Part shown: positions 6,017-13,701 of the stretch, one piece after another
Layout: each line of letters starts with the position of its first letter
Numbering within the stretch: position 1 is the stretch's first letter
Source of the DNA: an uncultured Eubacterium sp.
Lineage (GTDB): Bacteria; Bacillota; Clostridia; Peptostreptococcales; Anaerovoracaceae
NCBI GenBank assembly: GCA_937900695.1
Contig: CALCFD010000018.1
Coordinates: 1 to 25,210, forward strand
Length of the DNA: 25,210 nucleotides
Direction of reading: 5' to 3'
Notes under the pieces: model-generated
The model's database searches: none
Told to the model about the DNA's origin: nothing
The model's input: only the letters and a program-made list of their open reading frames with translations
Position numbers and translations under genes: made by a program

Positions 6017-7048
6017 ATGAAAAATAATATATATAAAATTGAAGCTGACACAAGGAGGAGATATAATATTCTGCTCCTTATTATGTTATTTGTGGTTTTA
6101 GTTATTGCTATAGGGTCGTTTTGGATAGGGTATTATCCATTATCACCAGGTCAAGTTGTAACAGCTTTTTTATCAAAATTTGGATATGAGGGGAATATAC
6201 TTCCGCAAGCGGTTACTATTTTTTGGAGTATTAGACTTCCAAGGATTTTATCGGCGCTTATGATAGGGGCATCTTTAGCTGTTGCAGGAGCTACATATCA
6301 AGGCATGTTTAGAAATCCTCTTGTTTCACCTGATATTCTAGGTGTTTCATCAGGAGCAAGTCTAGGGGCAGCTTTTGCAATATTGGCAGGTACATCAAAT
6401 ATAATGGTGCAAGTTTCTGCTTTTATAGGGGGAGGAATGGCTGTTTTAGCATCTTACATAATTAGCCGTAAATCAGCACATTCACATACCTTAAGTTTGG
6501 TGCTTACAGGTTCGATGAGTATGGCTCTTTGTAATGCTGGAGTTACTTTGATTAAGTATGTAGCTGATCCTGACGATGTATTGCAACAGCTGACATTTTG
6601 GCTTATGGGAAGCCTTACAAAGACAAGTATGGAAGGCTTTATGCTATCATTTTTTCCAATGCTAATAGGTATTATTGTTATATTTGTTTTAAGATGGAGA
6701 ATAAATTTGCTTACTTTGGATGATGAAGAAGCTAGAACTCTTGGAATAAATATTAAGTTTTATAGATTAGTGTTTATTATAGCATCAACCGTTTTAAGTG
6801 CGGCTGCAGTATGTCTTGGTGGACTTATTGGATGGGTAGGCTTGATGATTCCACACATGGCAAGAGCTATTGTTGGAGTTAACTATGGTAGACTTATTCC
6901 TGCCAGTACGCTTTTAGGTGCTGGATATTTGGTTTTGATGGATGATATAGCTAGATCGATTATGAGTATGGAAATTCCTATTGGTGTAGTTACTTCTATT
7001 ATGGGAGCACCATTCTTCGTTTATTTGATTATCAAGAGAAAGGGTTAA
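6017..7048 (+). CDS. FecCD-family ABC transporter permease
   Basis: This 343-residue protein has about ten membrane helices. It shows family hallmarks such as RLPRILSALMIGASLAVAGA, FRNPLVSPDILGVSSGASLGA and GLIGWVGLMIPHMARAIVG. Permeases of this type import siderophore iron, haem, cobalamin or, in the MolBC system, molybdate. It would form a homodimer with two copies of the ATPase encoded 2 nt downstream. The start is preceded only by a weak GGAAAGAGAG region. It is the first gene of the operon controlled by the 5881-5909 promoter and dyad. No truncation or unusual composition is visible. Confidence 0.92.
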   Translation: MKNNIYKIEADTRRRYNILLLIMLFVVLVIAIGSFWIGYYPLSPGQVVTAFLSKFGYEGNILPQAVTIFWSIRLPRILSALMIGASLAVAGATYQGMFRNPLVSPDILGVSSGASLGAAFAILAGTSNIMVQVSAFIGGGMAVLASYIISRKSAHSHTLSLVLTGSMSMALCNAGVTLIKYVADPDDVLQQLTFWLMGSLTKTSMEGFMLSFFPMLIGIIVIFVLRWRINLLTLDDEEARTLGINIKFYRLVFIIASTVLSAAAVCLGGLIGWVGLMIPHMARAIVGVNYGRLIPASTLLGAGYLVLMDDIARSIMSMEIPIGVVTSIMGAPFFVYLIIKRKG

Positions 7049-7050
7049 TT

Positions 7051-8367
7051 ATGCTTTTAGAAATAGAAAATCTTTATGGGGGATATGGCAAAGAGGACAT
7101 TGTAAAAGGCATTACCGCTCATGCCGATGCAGGTGAAATCCTATGTCTTGTGGGACCTAATGGATGTGGTAAGACTACTTTGTTCAGATTAATATTAGGT
7201 GCTCTTAAAGCGACTTCAGGCAAGGTACTTATAGATGGCAAGGATACAAGTCAGCTTTCTCAAAAGGAATTAGCTAAATTAGTAGCATATATTCCTCAGT
7301 ATCACACTCCTATATATGAATATACAGTCCTTGAAATTGTGCTTATGGGAAGGGTATCACATTTTTCTGCTTTTGATCAGCCAAGTGCTGCTGACAGGGA
7401 GGCGGCTTTTAGTGCCCTTGAAAAAATCAATGCTGCTCATCTTGCAAATGAAAAATATACAGATTTGTCCGGTGGACAGCGTCAGCTTATATTAATTGCA
7501 AGAGCAATTTGTCAGGAAGCTAAAATATTTGTAATGGATGAGCCTGCAGCTAATTTAGACTATGCAAATCATCAGCTTTTGATGGATGTTATAGTTGATT
7601 TGGCTCAAAAGGGATATTTAGTTGTAATGTCAACTCATAGCCCAGAGCATCCTGCTTCTATAGGGAGTAAAGTGCTTATGATGAAATCAGGTAAAGTTGC
7701 TAGCTTTGGACCACCAGAAAAGGTTATTACCTCACAAAACCTTGAGAATGTATATGGTGTAGAAATGGATGTTGTGACATTTTCTGATAGGTATGGAGTT
7801 AAGAGGACGATTTGTTTTCCAGTTAAGAAACCTAAAAATAAAAAAATACATGCACTTATTGTTGGTTCGATTGGAGTTGGAAAATCTACTTTAATCAATG
7901 AGGTTGTTAGAAAAACAGGAAAGAAGATTGCCGGTTACAGAACAAAAAAGTATGCAGGAACTACTTGGGAAGGTTTTTTAGATCCTCTCTTTTTTCATCC
8001 AGTAAATGAAGAACCAAATTTCAAAAAAGAAAATCTATTATCCTATAGCAGAGAAAATGGCTCAATGGTTAGAATAGCTGGAGCTTTTAATAAGCATGCA
8101 GATGAAATCGTAGATAAAGTATATGCTGATAGTATTATAGTTTTTGATGAAATGGGATATATTGAAGTAGAAGAAAGACAGTGGTGTGCTGCTAATTTAA
8201 AAATATTGGATGGTGATATTCCGGTTATAGCAGCGGTTAAAAATAAAGAAGGTATAAAGTATATCGATGCTATTAAAAATCATCCTAAATGTAGGGTGTT
8301 TGAAATAACAGAAGAAAACCGCAATGAACTAGTTGATGAAGTAGTTGATTTTTTTATAAGAGGTTAA
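7051..8367 (+). CDS. ABC transporter ATPase fused to a THEP1-like nucleoside-triphosphatase
   Basis: This 438-residue protein is far longer than the usual 250-270 for FecE/BtuD-type ATPases. Residues 1-255 are a complete ABC ATPase: Walker A GPNGCGKT (35-42), signature LSGGQRQ (139-145), Walker B IFVMDE (159-164) and H-loop His196. From about 264 a second P-loop domain begins: GSIGVGKST (272-280), AGYRTKKYAG, and Walker B-like SIIVFDEMGY (361-370), then PVIAAVKN and ITEENRNEL. That order matches the THEP1 (NTPase_1) family. The reading frame is continuous, so this is a real fusion. The added domain may gate transport or process the cargo; that is unknown. It starts 2 nt after the permease stop, with AAAGGG upstream. 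Confidence 0.88.
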   Translation: MLLEIENLYGGYGKEDIVKGITAHADAGEILCLVGPNGCGKTTLFRLILGALKATSGKVLIDGKDTSQLSQKELAKLVAYIPQYHTPIYEYTVLEIVLMGRVSHFSAFDQPSAADREAAFSALEKINAAHLANEKYTDLSGGQRQLILIARAICQEAKIFVMDEPAANLDYANHQLLMDVIVDLAQKGYLVVMSTHSPEHPASIGSKVLMMKSGKVASFGPPEKVITSQNLENVYGVEMDVVTFSDRYGVKRTICFPVKKPKNKKIHALIVGSIGVGKSTLINEVVRKTGKKIAGYRTKKYAGTTWEGFLDPLFFHPVNEEPNFKKENLLSYSRENGSMVRIAGAFNKHADEIVDKVYADSIIVFDEMGYIEVEERQWCAANLKILDGDIPVIAAVKNKEGIKYIDAIKNHPKCRVFEITEENRNELVDEVVDFFIRG

Positions 8368-8369
8368 AT

Positions 8370-9299
8370 ATGAAGAATATAAATAATATTTGTGAATACT
8401 ATTATCCAAAAAACAACAGAGAAGTATTTGAAGATTTCACTAATCTTCATGAGCCATTTGCAGCTAACAGCTCAGAAAAGTTAGAAAAGAAGTGGGATAA
8501 AAATGCAGATCACTGGGAAAGTGAAAGAAAAAATAATCGTAAAAGCGATTACAGGATGAAAAATGCAATAAACCTTCTTACTGAGAAAGGAATTTTAAAC
8601 GAGTCAACTTCTCTTTGTGACATAGGATGTGGACCAGGAACGTTTGTCGCTGAGTTTGGTAAAGTATGCAAGGAAGTAGTAGGGCTTGATATTTCTTCTA
8701 AAATGGTTTTTTACGGAATGGAACATATCAAAAGAGAGGGGCTCACAAATGTGCAGCTTAAGACTTGTGATTTTGAAAAGATGGACTTAAAAAAAGAAGG
8801 ATACTACAAAGCTTTTGACGTAGTCTTTGCTTCTTTTACATCGGCCATTCATGATTTAAATAGTTTGATTAAAGCTATGGAAATGAGTAGAGGCTATTGT
8901 TGTCTTAGTATTCATATTGATGATAATTATCCTCTTAGAAGCAGGATTATGAAAGAAGTATTTGGTAGATCACTAAAGCCAAGATGGACAGGAAAAAGTT
9001 TTTATACCATTTTTAATGAATTATTCTTGATGGGCTATAATCCTGAGACTAGCTATAATACAAGAACTCAAGATAATTCAATTGTTCCTGATGGTAAGTT
9101 TGTTGAACATATTATGGAACACATGCTTGATGAAAATGAGCAGACGGTTGAAAATAGGGAACAAATCTTAAATTGGCTTAAAATGAACTGTGATGAAGAT
9201 GGCAAGATTATTGACAATTCTTCATATACATATGGAACTATTATTTGGGATACAAGAAATAAAGTGATTAGAAATGAGTATTATGAATATGAGGATTAA
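8370..9299 (+). CDS. Class I SAM-dependent methyltransferase
   Basis: This 309-residue protein carries a Rossmann-type SAM-binding core: motif I DIGCGPG (84-90), EVVGLDIS (102-109) ending in the acidic ribose-binding residue Asp107, and CDFEKMDL as the motif near 133-140. The first 65 residues and the C-terminal 130 residues are less typical and probably define the substrate. The ATG is 2 nt after the ATPase stop with GAGG upstream, so it is translationally tied to the transporter. Methyltransferases next to FecCD transporters recur in anaerobes, but no substrate can be read from the sequence. A role in modifying an imported chelate or cofactor is only a guess. Confidence 0.82.
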   Translation: MKNINNICEYYYPKNNREVFEDFTNLHEPFAANSSEKLEKKWDKNADHWESERKNNRKSDYRMKNAINLLTEKGILNESTSLCDIGCGPGTFVAEFGKVCKEVVGLDISSKMVFYGMEHIKREGLTNVQLKTCDFEKMDLKKEGYYKAFDVVFASFTSAIHDLNSLIKAMEMSRGYCCLSIHIDDNYPLRSRIMKEVFGRSLKPRWTGKSFYTIFNELFLMGYNPETSYNTRTQDNSIVPDGKFVEHIMEHMLDENEQTVENREQILNWLKMNCDEDGKIIDNSSYTYGTIIWDTRNKVIRNEYYEYED

Positions 9300-9348
9300 T
9301 AGATATTTTTTTCATTGCAGAGATTTATGTATTTTAATAAATGAAAGG

Positions 9349-9376
9349 AGGCATACCTTTATTGGTGTGTCTTTTT
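9349..9376 (+). terminator. Terminator of the transporter operon
   Basis: AGGCATACC (9349-9357) and GGTGTGTCT (9364-9372) pair with two G.T pairs around a 6-nt loop, then TTTTT. An alternative partner for GGAGGCA is TGCCTCC near 9382-9390. It lies about 50 nt after the stop at 9299. Confidence 0.6.
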
Positions 9377-9493
9377 AGTGCCTGCCTCCCGACCTGTTTT
9401 TGTATTTTAACGCAAAAGGGTACCACCTTACATAGTGGATATAGTGGACTTTTTTACCATATTTTAGGAAAAAACAGCTATATAAAAATGTAT
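9377..9493. other. Noncoding stretch between convergent genes, no feature assigned
   Basis: This sequence lies between the + terminator and the minus-strand tRNA terminator. It has no credible reading frame with a ribosome binding site. It includes a C-rich GCCTGCCTCCCGACCTG block and a near-repeat TAGTGGATA/TAGTGGAC. I cannot match it to a known RNA family. Confidence 0.3.
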
Positions 9494-9528
9494 TAAAAAA
9501 CCCTCGAGATGTTGAAATCTCAAGGGTT
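9494..9528 (-). terminator. Terminator of tRNA-Lys
   Basis: On the minus strand AACCCTTGAGAT and ATCTCGAGGGTT form a 12-bp stem with one G.T pair and a 6-nt loop, followed by TTTTTT. It starts 6 nt after the CCA end of the tRNA. Confidence 0.9.
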
Positions 9529-9534
9529 ATAAGT

Positions 9535-9610
9535 TGGTACACCATCACGGGTTCGAACCGTGGACACCCTGATTAAGAGTCAGGTGCTCTACCAGCTGAG
9601 CTAATGGTGC
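9535..9610 (-). tRNA. tRNA-Lys (anticodon CTT), CCA encoded
   Basis: The minus strand folds into a full 76-nt cloverleaf. The acceptor arms are GCACCAT and ATGGTGT, and the D arm is GCTC...GAGC. The anticodon arm is CCTGA-CTCTTAA-TCAGG, with CTT reading AAG lysine codons. The T arm is CACGG-TTCGAAC-CCGTG, and an encoded ACCA ends the gene. All stems are intact, with a single G.T at the acceptor end. It has its own promoter and terminator and so is monocistronic. Confidence 0.97.
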
Positions 9611-9647
9611 ATGTTTTATTTATGTGTCTCTCCTTAACACATTTGTT

Positions 9648-9676
9648 AGTTTACCATTATAATGGCACCTTGTCAA
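9648..9676 (-). promoter_or_regulatory. tRNA-Lys promoter
   Basis: On the minus strand TTGACA (9671-9676) and TAAACT (9648-9653) are spaced by 17 bp, with TGG just before the -10 box (extended -10). A perfect 12-bp palindrome CCATTATAATGG (9654-9665) fills most of the spacer. Confidence 0.6.
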
Positions 9677-9719
9677 TAAAAAATAATAAAAAAATCAAAT
9701 TTTTTAATAACAGATGTTA

Positions 9720-9758
9720 AAAAAATATGGACACACTGAAAAATGCACAATGTGTCCA
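9720..9758 (-). terminator. Terminator of the XpaC-like gene
   Basis: On the minus strand TGGACACATTG and CAGTGTGTCCA pair over 11 bp with one G.T pair around a 9-nt loop, followed by a TATTTTTTT run. It begins 8 nt after the stop at 9767. Confidence 0.88.
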
Positions 9759-9766
9759 GTTGGATT

Positions 9767-10933
9767 TTATTTTAAATTTGAAAAATCATTTTCAGTAAGA
9801 CCATCTTGAGCTAAAACAGTGTGTAGAACAGAAATATCTGAAGCAACATCAGAAGAAGTATTTTCAAATAAACTATCAAAGATTTTGCCATAAGCTACAG
9901 TTAATGTATCAATAGTGTCTTCAATTTCCTTTTTAGAATTCAAGATGATTTCACTTTGAATAGGTTGTTTGTCTAATTCTTCGTAGGCATTTAATAGTTT
10001 AATAGTCATAGGAAGATAGTATTCCATCATCTTTTCTAGAGAAAATGCCGTTTCAGGATGATCTTCTACTTGTTTGAAAATACGTCGAACAATAGATTCT
10101 AAACGATCAATTTTTTGCGATATAATCTCGCCAGGTATAGCATCGTTACTTTGTCTAATTTTTACAATATAGTCGTTACCTGCTTTAATGATTGCGATAA
10201 CATCTGGTGAATATTTTTCTTTTTGAGATTCAAAACGTGCAGCTTGCTCTTTGGCATTTTGAATAGTATTAAGGTATTGTTTATATGTTTCATTTGAAAC
10301 TATAATACATTTTTCATCTTTATCAATATGACCTTGAGTAAACCATCCCTTGTCTATCATCTTTTTTAGCTCTTTTAAAACATTTTTTTCGGATCTATGG
10401 CAAAGCTCAGAAAGCATTTTGATATCGCCATAAGTTTTTCCATTTAAGCTTTTAACATGTTGCTCAAAATATTTGTTTAGCTTAAAACTTGAACGTCCTT
10501 TCAATGCTAAAAGAAGACCACCGCCAGATACGATTATACCTGGAATTAAAAATGTTATTGAGTTAGTAACTAGAAATGTTGATAGTGGTCCAAAACCTGA
10601 AAATATTAAAAATATACCTATAATTATAAATGCTAGAGGTATACTTTTACGTTTAAAGCTATTTGCAAAAAGTGATGGAGTTTGCTTTGACATCGTTTTT
10701 ACTTTTTTTTCATAAGTTTTTTTTGTGGCAGTTTGACTGTTCTTGTGAGGAATATCATTGCTTAGTTTAAAATCCATAGGATCCTTTGTCGAATTGCCAG
10801 TAAAAGTACCAAAAGCATTTTGAATTGTATTGTTAATTGTTTGATTTAATTGTCCGAAATTGCCAAAATTTACAGCATTTTCGATGATGCGATTAAGATC
10901 GCTACTTAAATCACGCCATTGATTATTTTGCAT
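9767..10933 (-). CDS. XpaC-like (5-bromo-4-chloroindolyl phosphate hydrolysis family) membrane protein
   Basis: This 388-residue protein has a polar N-terminus rich in Asn and Gln and two membrane helices (about 98-116 and 122-145). A long helical cytoplasmic region follows (about 200-388: NAKEQAARFESQKEKYSPDV, DRLESIVRRIFKQVEDHPE, KMMEYYLPMTIKLLNAYEEL). That last part matches the XpaC family, named for a hydrolysis phenotype in Bacillus but of unknown biochemical role and usually paired with TelA; no TelA gene is present here. GGGGG lies about 8 nt before the start. It is transcribed divergently from the 11099-16590 operon, sharing a 165-bp intergenic region, so joint envelope function is possible. 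Confidence 0.78.
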   Translation of the reverse strand: MQNNQWRDLSSDLNRIIENAVNFGNFGQLNQTINNTIQNAFGTFTGNSTKDPMDFKLSNDIPHKNSQTATKKTYEKKVKTMSKQTPSLFANSFKRKSIPLAFIIIGIFLIFSGFGPLSTFLVTNSITFLIPGIIVSGGGLLLALKGRSSFKLNKYFEQHVKSLNGKTYGDIKMLSELCHRSEKNVLKELKKMIDKGWFTQGHIDKDEKCIIVSNETYKQYLNTIQNAKEQAARFESQKEKYSPDVIAIIKAGNDYIVKIRQSNDAIPGEIISQKIDRLESIVRRIFKQVEDHPETAFSLEKMMEYYLPMTIKLLNAYEELDKQPIQSEIILNSKKEIEDTIDTLTVAYGKIFDSLFENTSSDVASDISVLHTVLAQDGLTENDFSNLK

Positions 10934-10962
10934 GTTTTTTCCCCCTTGTGAAGTATGGATTA

Positions 10963-10991
10963 ATTATATCTTAATTGTTGCTAAAAATCAA
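10963..10991 (-). promoter_or_regulatory. Promoter of the XpaC-like gene
   Basis: On the minus strand TTGATT (10986-10991), a 17-bp spacer and a perfect TATAAT (10963-10968) are seen, about 30 nt upstream of the start codon at 10933. The predicted leader is very short. Confidence 0.6.
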
Positions 10992-11021
10992 TAAATCCAA
11001 TAGGCTTTTGGTGCCATTTGT

Positions 11022-11050
11022 TTGCAATAAAAATTGCAATATAGTATAAT
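11022..11050 (+). promoter_or_regulatory. Promoter of the envelope operon, with a dyad over the -35 region
   Basis: TTGCAA (11022-11027) and a perfect TATAAT (11045-11050) are spaced by 17 bp. TTGCAAT (11022-11028) and ATTGCAA (11033-11039) form a perfect 7-bp inverted repeat over the -35 box and spacer. Another small dyad, CTACTA/TAGTAG, lies in the leader at about 11066-11082. Confidence 0.55.
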
Positions 11051-11098
11051 GTTGGGTAGTATACCTACTATAAAATAGTAGAGGAAGGAATTAGGAGC

Positions 11099-11545
11099 AT
11101 GGGAAGCATAAAGCTTGTTTTAAATATAGATAGAGTAGATTTAATAATTGCTGCGTGTGTAGTGGTTATAGCTCTTATTGCAGTTGTTGGATTGATAGCG
11201 TGGTTTATAAAAACTGGTCGGCAAAATAAAACATTGAAACAGATAGATGATAAGCTGACACCAAAGGAACCACAAATTGTAATTAGAGAGGTTGTAAAAG
11301 AAAAACATTCCTCGTCAAAAGCAAAAGAAGACGAGAAAAAAGATATAGAACAGGAAACTGAAATAATTGATGATGACGTGATAAAAGAAAGTGAAGATGA
11401 AACTGACGTTTTAGAAGAAATTCGTAAAATGATGGTTTCCCCAAAACAGCCAACTATAGCAACTTTAGAAAAAGAAAACTATAATGTTGGCAAAAGTGGT
11501 AAAGCATATACGAGAGAAGAAATAGAGAAGTTGATTAACGACTAA
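11099..11545 (+). CDS. Single-pass membrane protein with acidic tail, function unknown
   Basis: This 148-residue protein has one membrane helix at about 14-38 (LIIAACVVVIALIAVVGLIAW). A charged tail follows that is rich in Glu, Lys and Asp, then a C-terminal motif SGKAYTREEIEKLIND. I do not recognise a family with a known function. The upstream GGAAGGAATTAGGAG stretch gives a usable but oddly close site (GGAG 1 nt, GGAAGGA about 9 nt before the ATG). It is the first gene of an operon with the zinc-ribbon and UPF0182 genes, 12 nt before the next start, and runs divergently from the XpaC-like gene. The low-complexity tail suggests an interaction surface facing the cytoplasm. Confidence 0.7.
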   Translation: MGSIKLVLNIDRVDLIIAACVVVIALIAVVGLIAWFIKTGRQNKTLKQIDDKLTPKEPQIVIREVVKEKHSSSKAKEDEKKDIEQETEIIDDDVIKESEDETDVLEEIRKMMVSPKQPTIATLEKENYNVGKSGKAYTREEIEKLIND

Positions 11546-11557
11546 AGTGGAGGAATT

Positions 11558-13681
11558 ATGTACTGTAAAAAATGTGGCAAATTCTTAGCGGGAAATGAAA
11601 ATTTCTGTAGTAATTGTGGTAGTAAAGTTGAAGTACCCGATACTATAGAAACAGAAAATATGTTTAATTCAAAAAACGAAAAGGAAGATAAAGAAAGCAT
11701 TAAGATTATGTCGCCGATAGACGATATAGTATGGGATCTTAAAGAGTTTCCATCTAATAATCCTCGAAAAACAGAGGATACAAATATCAGATGGAGAAGT
11801 GATGATATGTTTCTTCATAAGGAAATTAAAAATGATAACAAGGAAACTGTTACAAATATTATGGATAATGAAGAAATAGAAGCAGAACTTAATCAGATTG
11901 AAGAAGAAAAAGAAAAGAAAAAAACAAGAGAAAATATTGAGATTCCAGATATTTTTAGAGACAAGCCTAAGGAAGAACCAAAAAGAAGTTTTGTAACTAG
12001 AAATACAGCACCTATTGAACCGGATTATTTAAAGGATGATAAAATTGTTGAAATTGAACAGCCATCATCGGGTCTTGCTCTTGAGGTTACAGAAGGTGAT
12101 AAGGGAGATGTAAAAGTTGAGAGAGTAATTGTAGATGAGCCTGAGATGACTACAGCCATATATGATGAAATCAAAGAACCTAAGAAAAAAGAAGAACCTT
12201 TAAATGAGCCTGAATTGGAAATAAAAAGTGAAGTAGAAGAAGTTAAGGAACCTCAAAAGAGTTTATTTGATGAAATAGCACCAAGTGCGGTGAACACTCT
12301 TGAAGGTGCAAGAATAAATGATGAAAAGAAACAGATTGATAAATTTTATACTTTTAATAGAAAAAAGGAAGAATTTCAGAAACTGTTAGATAAGGAATAT
12401 GAGAGAATCGAAAGAAAATGTGAACCAGGCGGATTTGAAGATGATATATCAGGATTTATGGAAGTGGAGACTGGCACAGCTGTAGAAGGTACAAGTCAAC
12501 TAGAAGAAATGGTACGTGCAAGAGAATTATTCTTTGATGATCCATATTATATTCCTAAAGAAGAAATAAAATCTCAGTTAGATGAAGAGTCTGAAGATAT
12601 AGATGAAGGTATTTCAGTGCAGGAGATAGAAGGATATGAAACTCCATTAGAAGCTGAAGAACCAATGGAAAAAGAATTTGAAGAATTTGAAGAAACTGAA
12701 GAAGATGATACTCCTGTAACAACTGTAGTATTTGAACCTGAAAGTGATGAGCCTCTTTCAGCAAGTTTAGAAAAGAAAGAAGAAAAGATAATTCAACAAG
12801 AGCCAGAGATTATCCAAGAGGCACCAATAGACTCAGAAGAAGAGGAAATTGAAGAAGAAATCGAAGTAGAACCAGAGGTTGCAAAGGTTATTATAGAACC
12901 AAGTGCAATTAAAAAAGAAGATGAAACAACAGAGGAACTTGCTAAGGCATTTTTTGATCAAAATGAAGAAGAACACAAAAGAGGTACAGGAACTAAGATT
13001 GCAATTTGGATATTAAGCATTATTATTGTTCTTGTGGCTGCTTTATTAGTAATTAGAATAGCTATGCCTGATACTGTTATATCTAGATATATGGATAAGG
13101 TAGCTAATAATGCAGTGTCTTTTTTCCAAAACATGGGTGGGGAGGATACTGACAAGGAATCTACTGAAAGTAGAGAAGAGCTTGTTGAAGATAAGTCTGG
13201 GTTAATTCAAAAGAAGATAGATAGTAATTATAACGGGCTTATTAAAAATATCACTTATAATGAAAATGCCAAGTATGATCCAAATAAGAAGTATTCTATT
13301 GCTAACTTAAAGGATCCAAAGGAAATTCAAAAAAATCTTTGGTTTGAGGATCAAAATGGCACACCTTATTATTATGATGAAGAAATCGTAGGAACTATTA
13401 TTGCTTACGAGTCTCAAAAAATTGCACTTATCAATGACAAAGATAAGAAAATCAGTGAAATCGTAGAGCCAAGCAGCAATGCATTTAATAAGTTAAATGA
13501 AGAAATAAAGGCTGGAGGCAAAGTTAAACTTGATACTCTAGAAATTGGAGAAATTAAGGTAGCAGGCAATGGCTATTATGTTTGGGTCAACGAAATTGTT
13601 GACGGCAAAAGTACCGCAAAGGTATATGAAATTAAAGAATCCGATGGCAAGCTGTTAGTAAGTGATGTCAGCGAAGCTTAA
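11558..13681 (+). CDS. Zinc-ribbon, acidic linker, single-TM protein, function unknown
   Basis: This 707-residue protein opens with a zinc ribbon: Cys3, Cys6, Cys17 and Cys20 (MYCKKCG and FCSNCG). A very acidic Glu-rich segment of about 440 residues follows. One membrane helix lies at about 481-499, then a C-terminal domain of about 200 residues (YNGLIKNITYNENAKYDPNK, NLWFEDQNGTPYYYDEEIVG). With the zinc ribbon in the cytoplasm, the C-terminal domain would lie outside. GGAGGAATT precedes the ATG. It sits between a small membrane protein and UPF0182, and all three are probably made together. The acidic linker is nearly unbroken in frame, so this is not an assembly of fragments. Function is unknown. 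Confidence 0.75.
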   Translation: MYCKKCGKFLAGNENFCSNCGSKVEVPDTIETENMFNSKNEKEDKESIKIMSPIDDIVWDLKEFPSNNPRKTEDTNIRWRSDDMFLHKEIKNDNKETVTNIMDNEEIEAELNQIEEEKEKKKTRENIEIPDIFRDKPKEEPKRSFVTRNTAPIEPDYLKDDKIVEIEQPSSGLALEVTEGDKGDVKVERVIVDEPEMTTAIYDEIKEPKKKEEPLNEPELEIKSEVEEVKEPQKSLFDEIAPSAVNTLEGARINDEKKQIDKFYTFNRKKEEFQKLLDKEYERIERKCEPGGFEDDISGFMEVETGTAVEGTSQLEEMVRARELFFDDPYYIPKEEIKSQLDEESEDIDEGISVQEIEGYETPLEAEEPMEKEFEEFEETEEDDTPVTTVVFEPESDEPLSASLEKKEEKIIQQEPEIIQEAPIDSEEEEIEEEIEVEPEVAKVIIEPSAIKKEDETTEELAKAFFDQNEEEHKRGTGTKIAIWILSIIIVLVAALLVIRIAMPDTVISRYMDKVANNAVSFFQNMGGEDTDKESTESREELVEDKSGLIQKKIDSNYNGLIKNITYNENAKYDPNKKYSIANLKDPKEIQKNLWFEDQNGTPYYYDEEIVGTIIAYESQKIALINDKDKKISEIVEPSSNAFNKLNEEIKAGGKVKLDTLEIGEIKVAGNGYYVWVNEIVDGKSTAKVYEIKESDGKLLVSDVSEA

Positions 13682-13701
13682 ACGGATGTAGGAGGGAAAA
13701 A

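Noticed and set aside
9410..9460. Degenerate copy of the tRNA-Lys 3' end (GGTACCACC versus GGTACACC) as an attachment-site repeat
   Set aside because: The match is short and gapped, and there is no integrase or other element gene between the copies.
12555..13155. Minus-strand open frames within the zinc-ribbon protein gene
   Set aside because: They mirror the Glu-rich and membrane-helix codons of the + strand gene, with low-complexity products and no ribosome sites.
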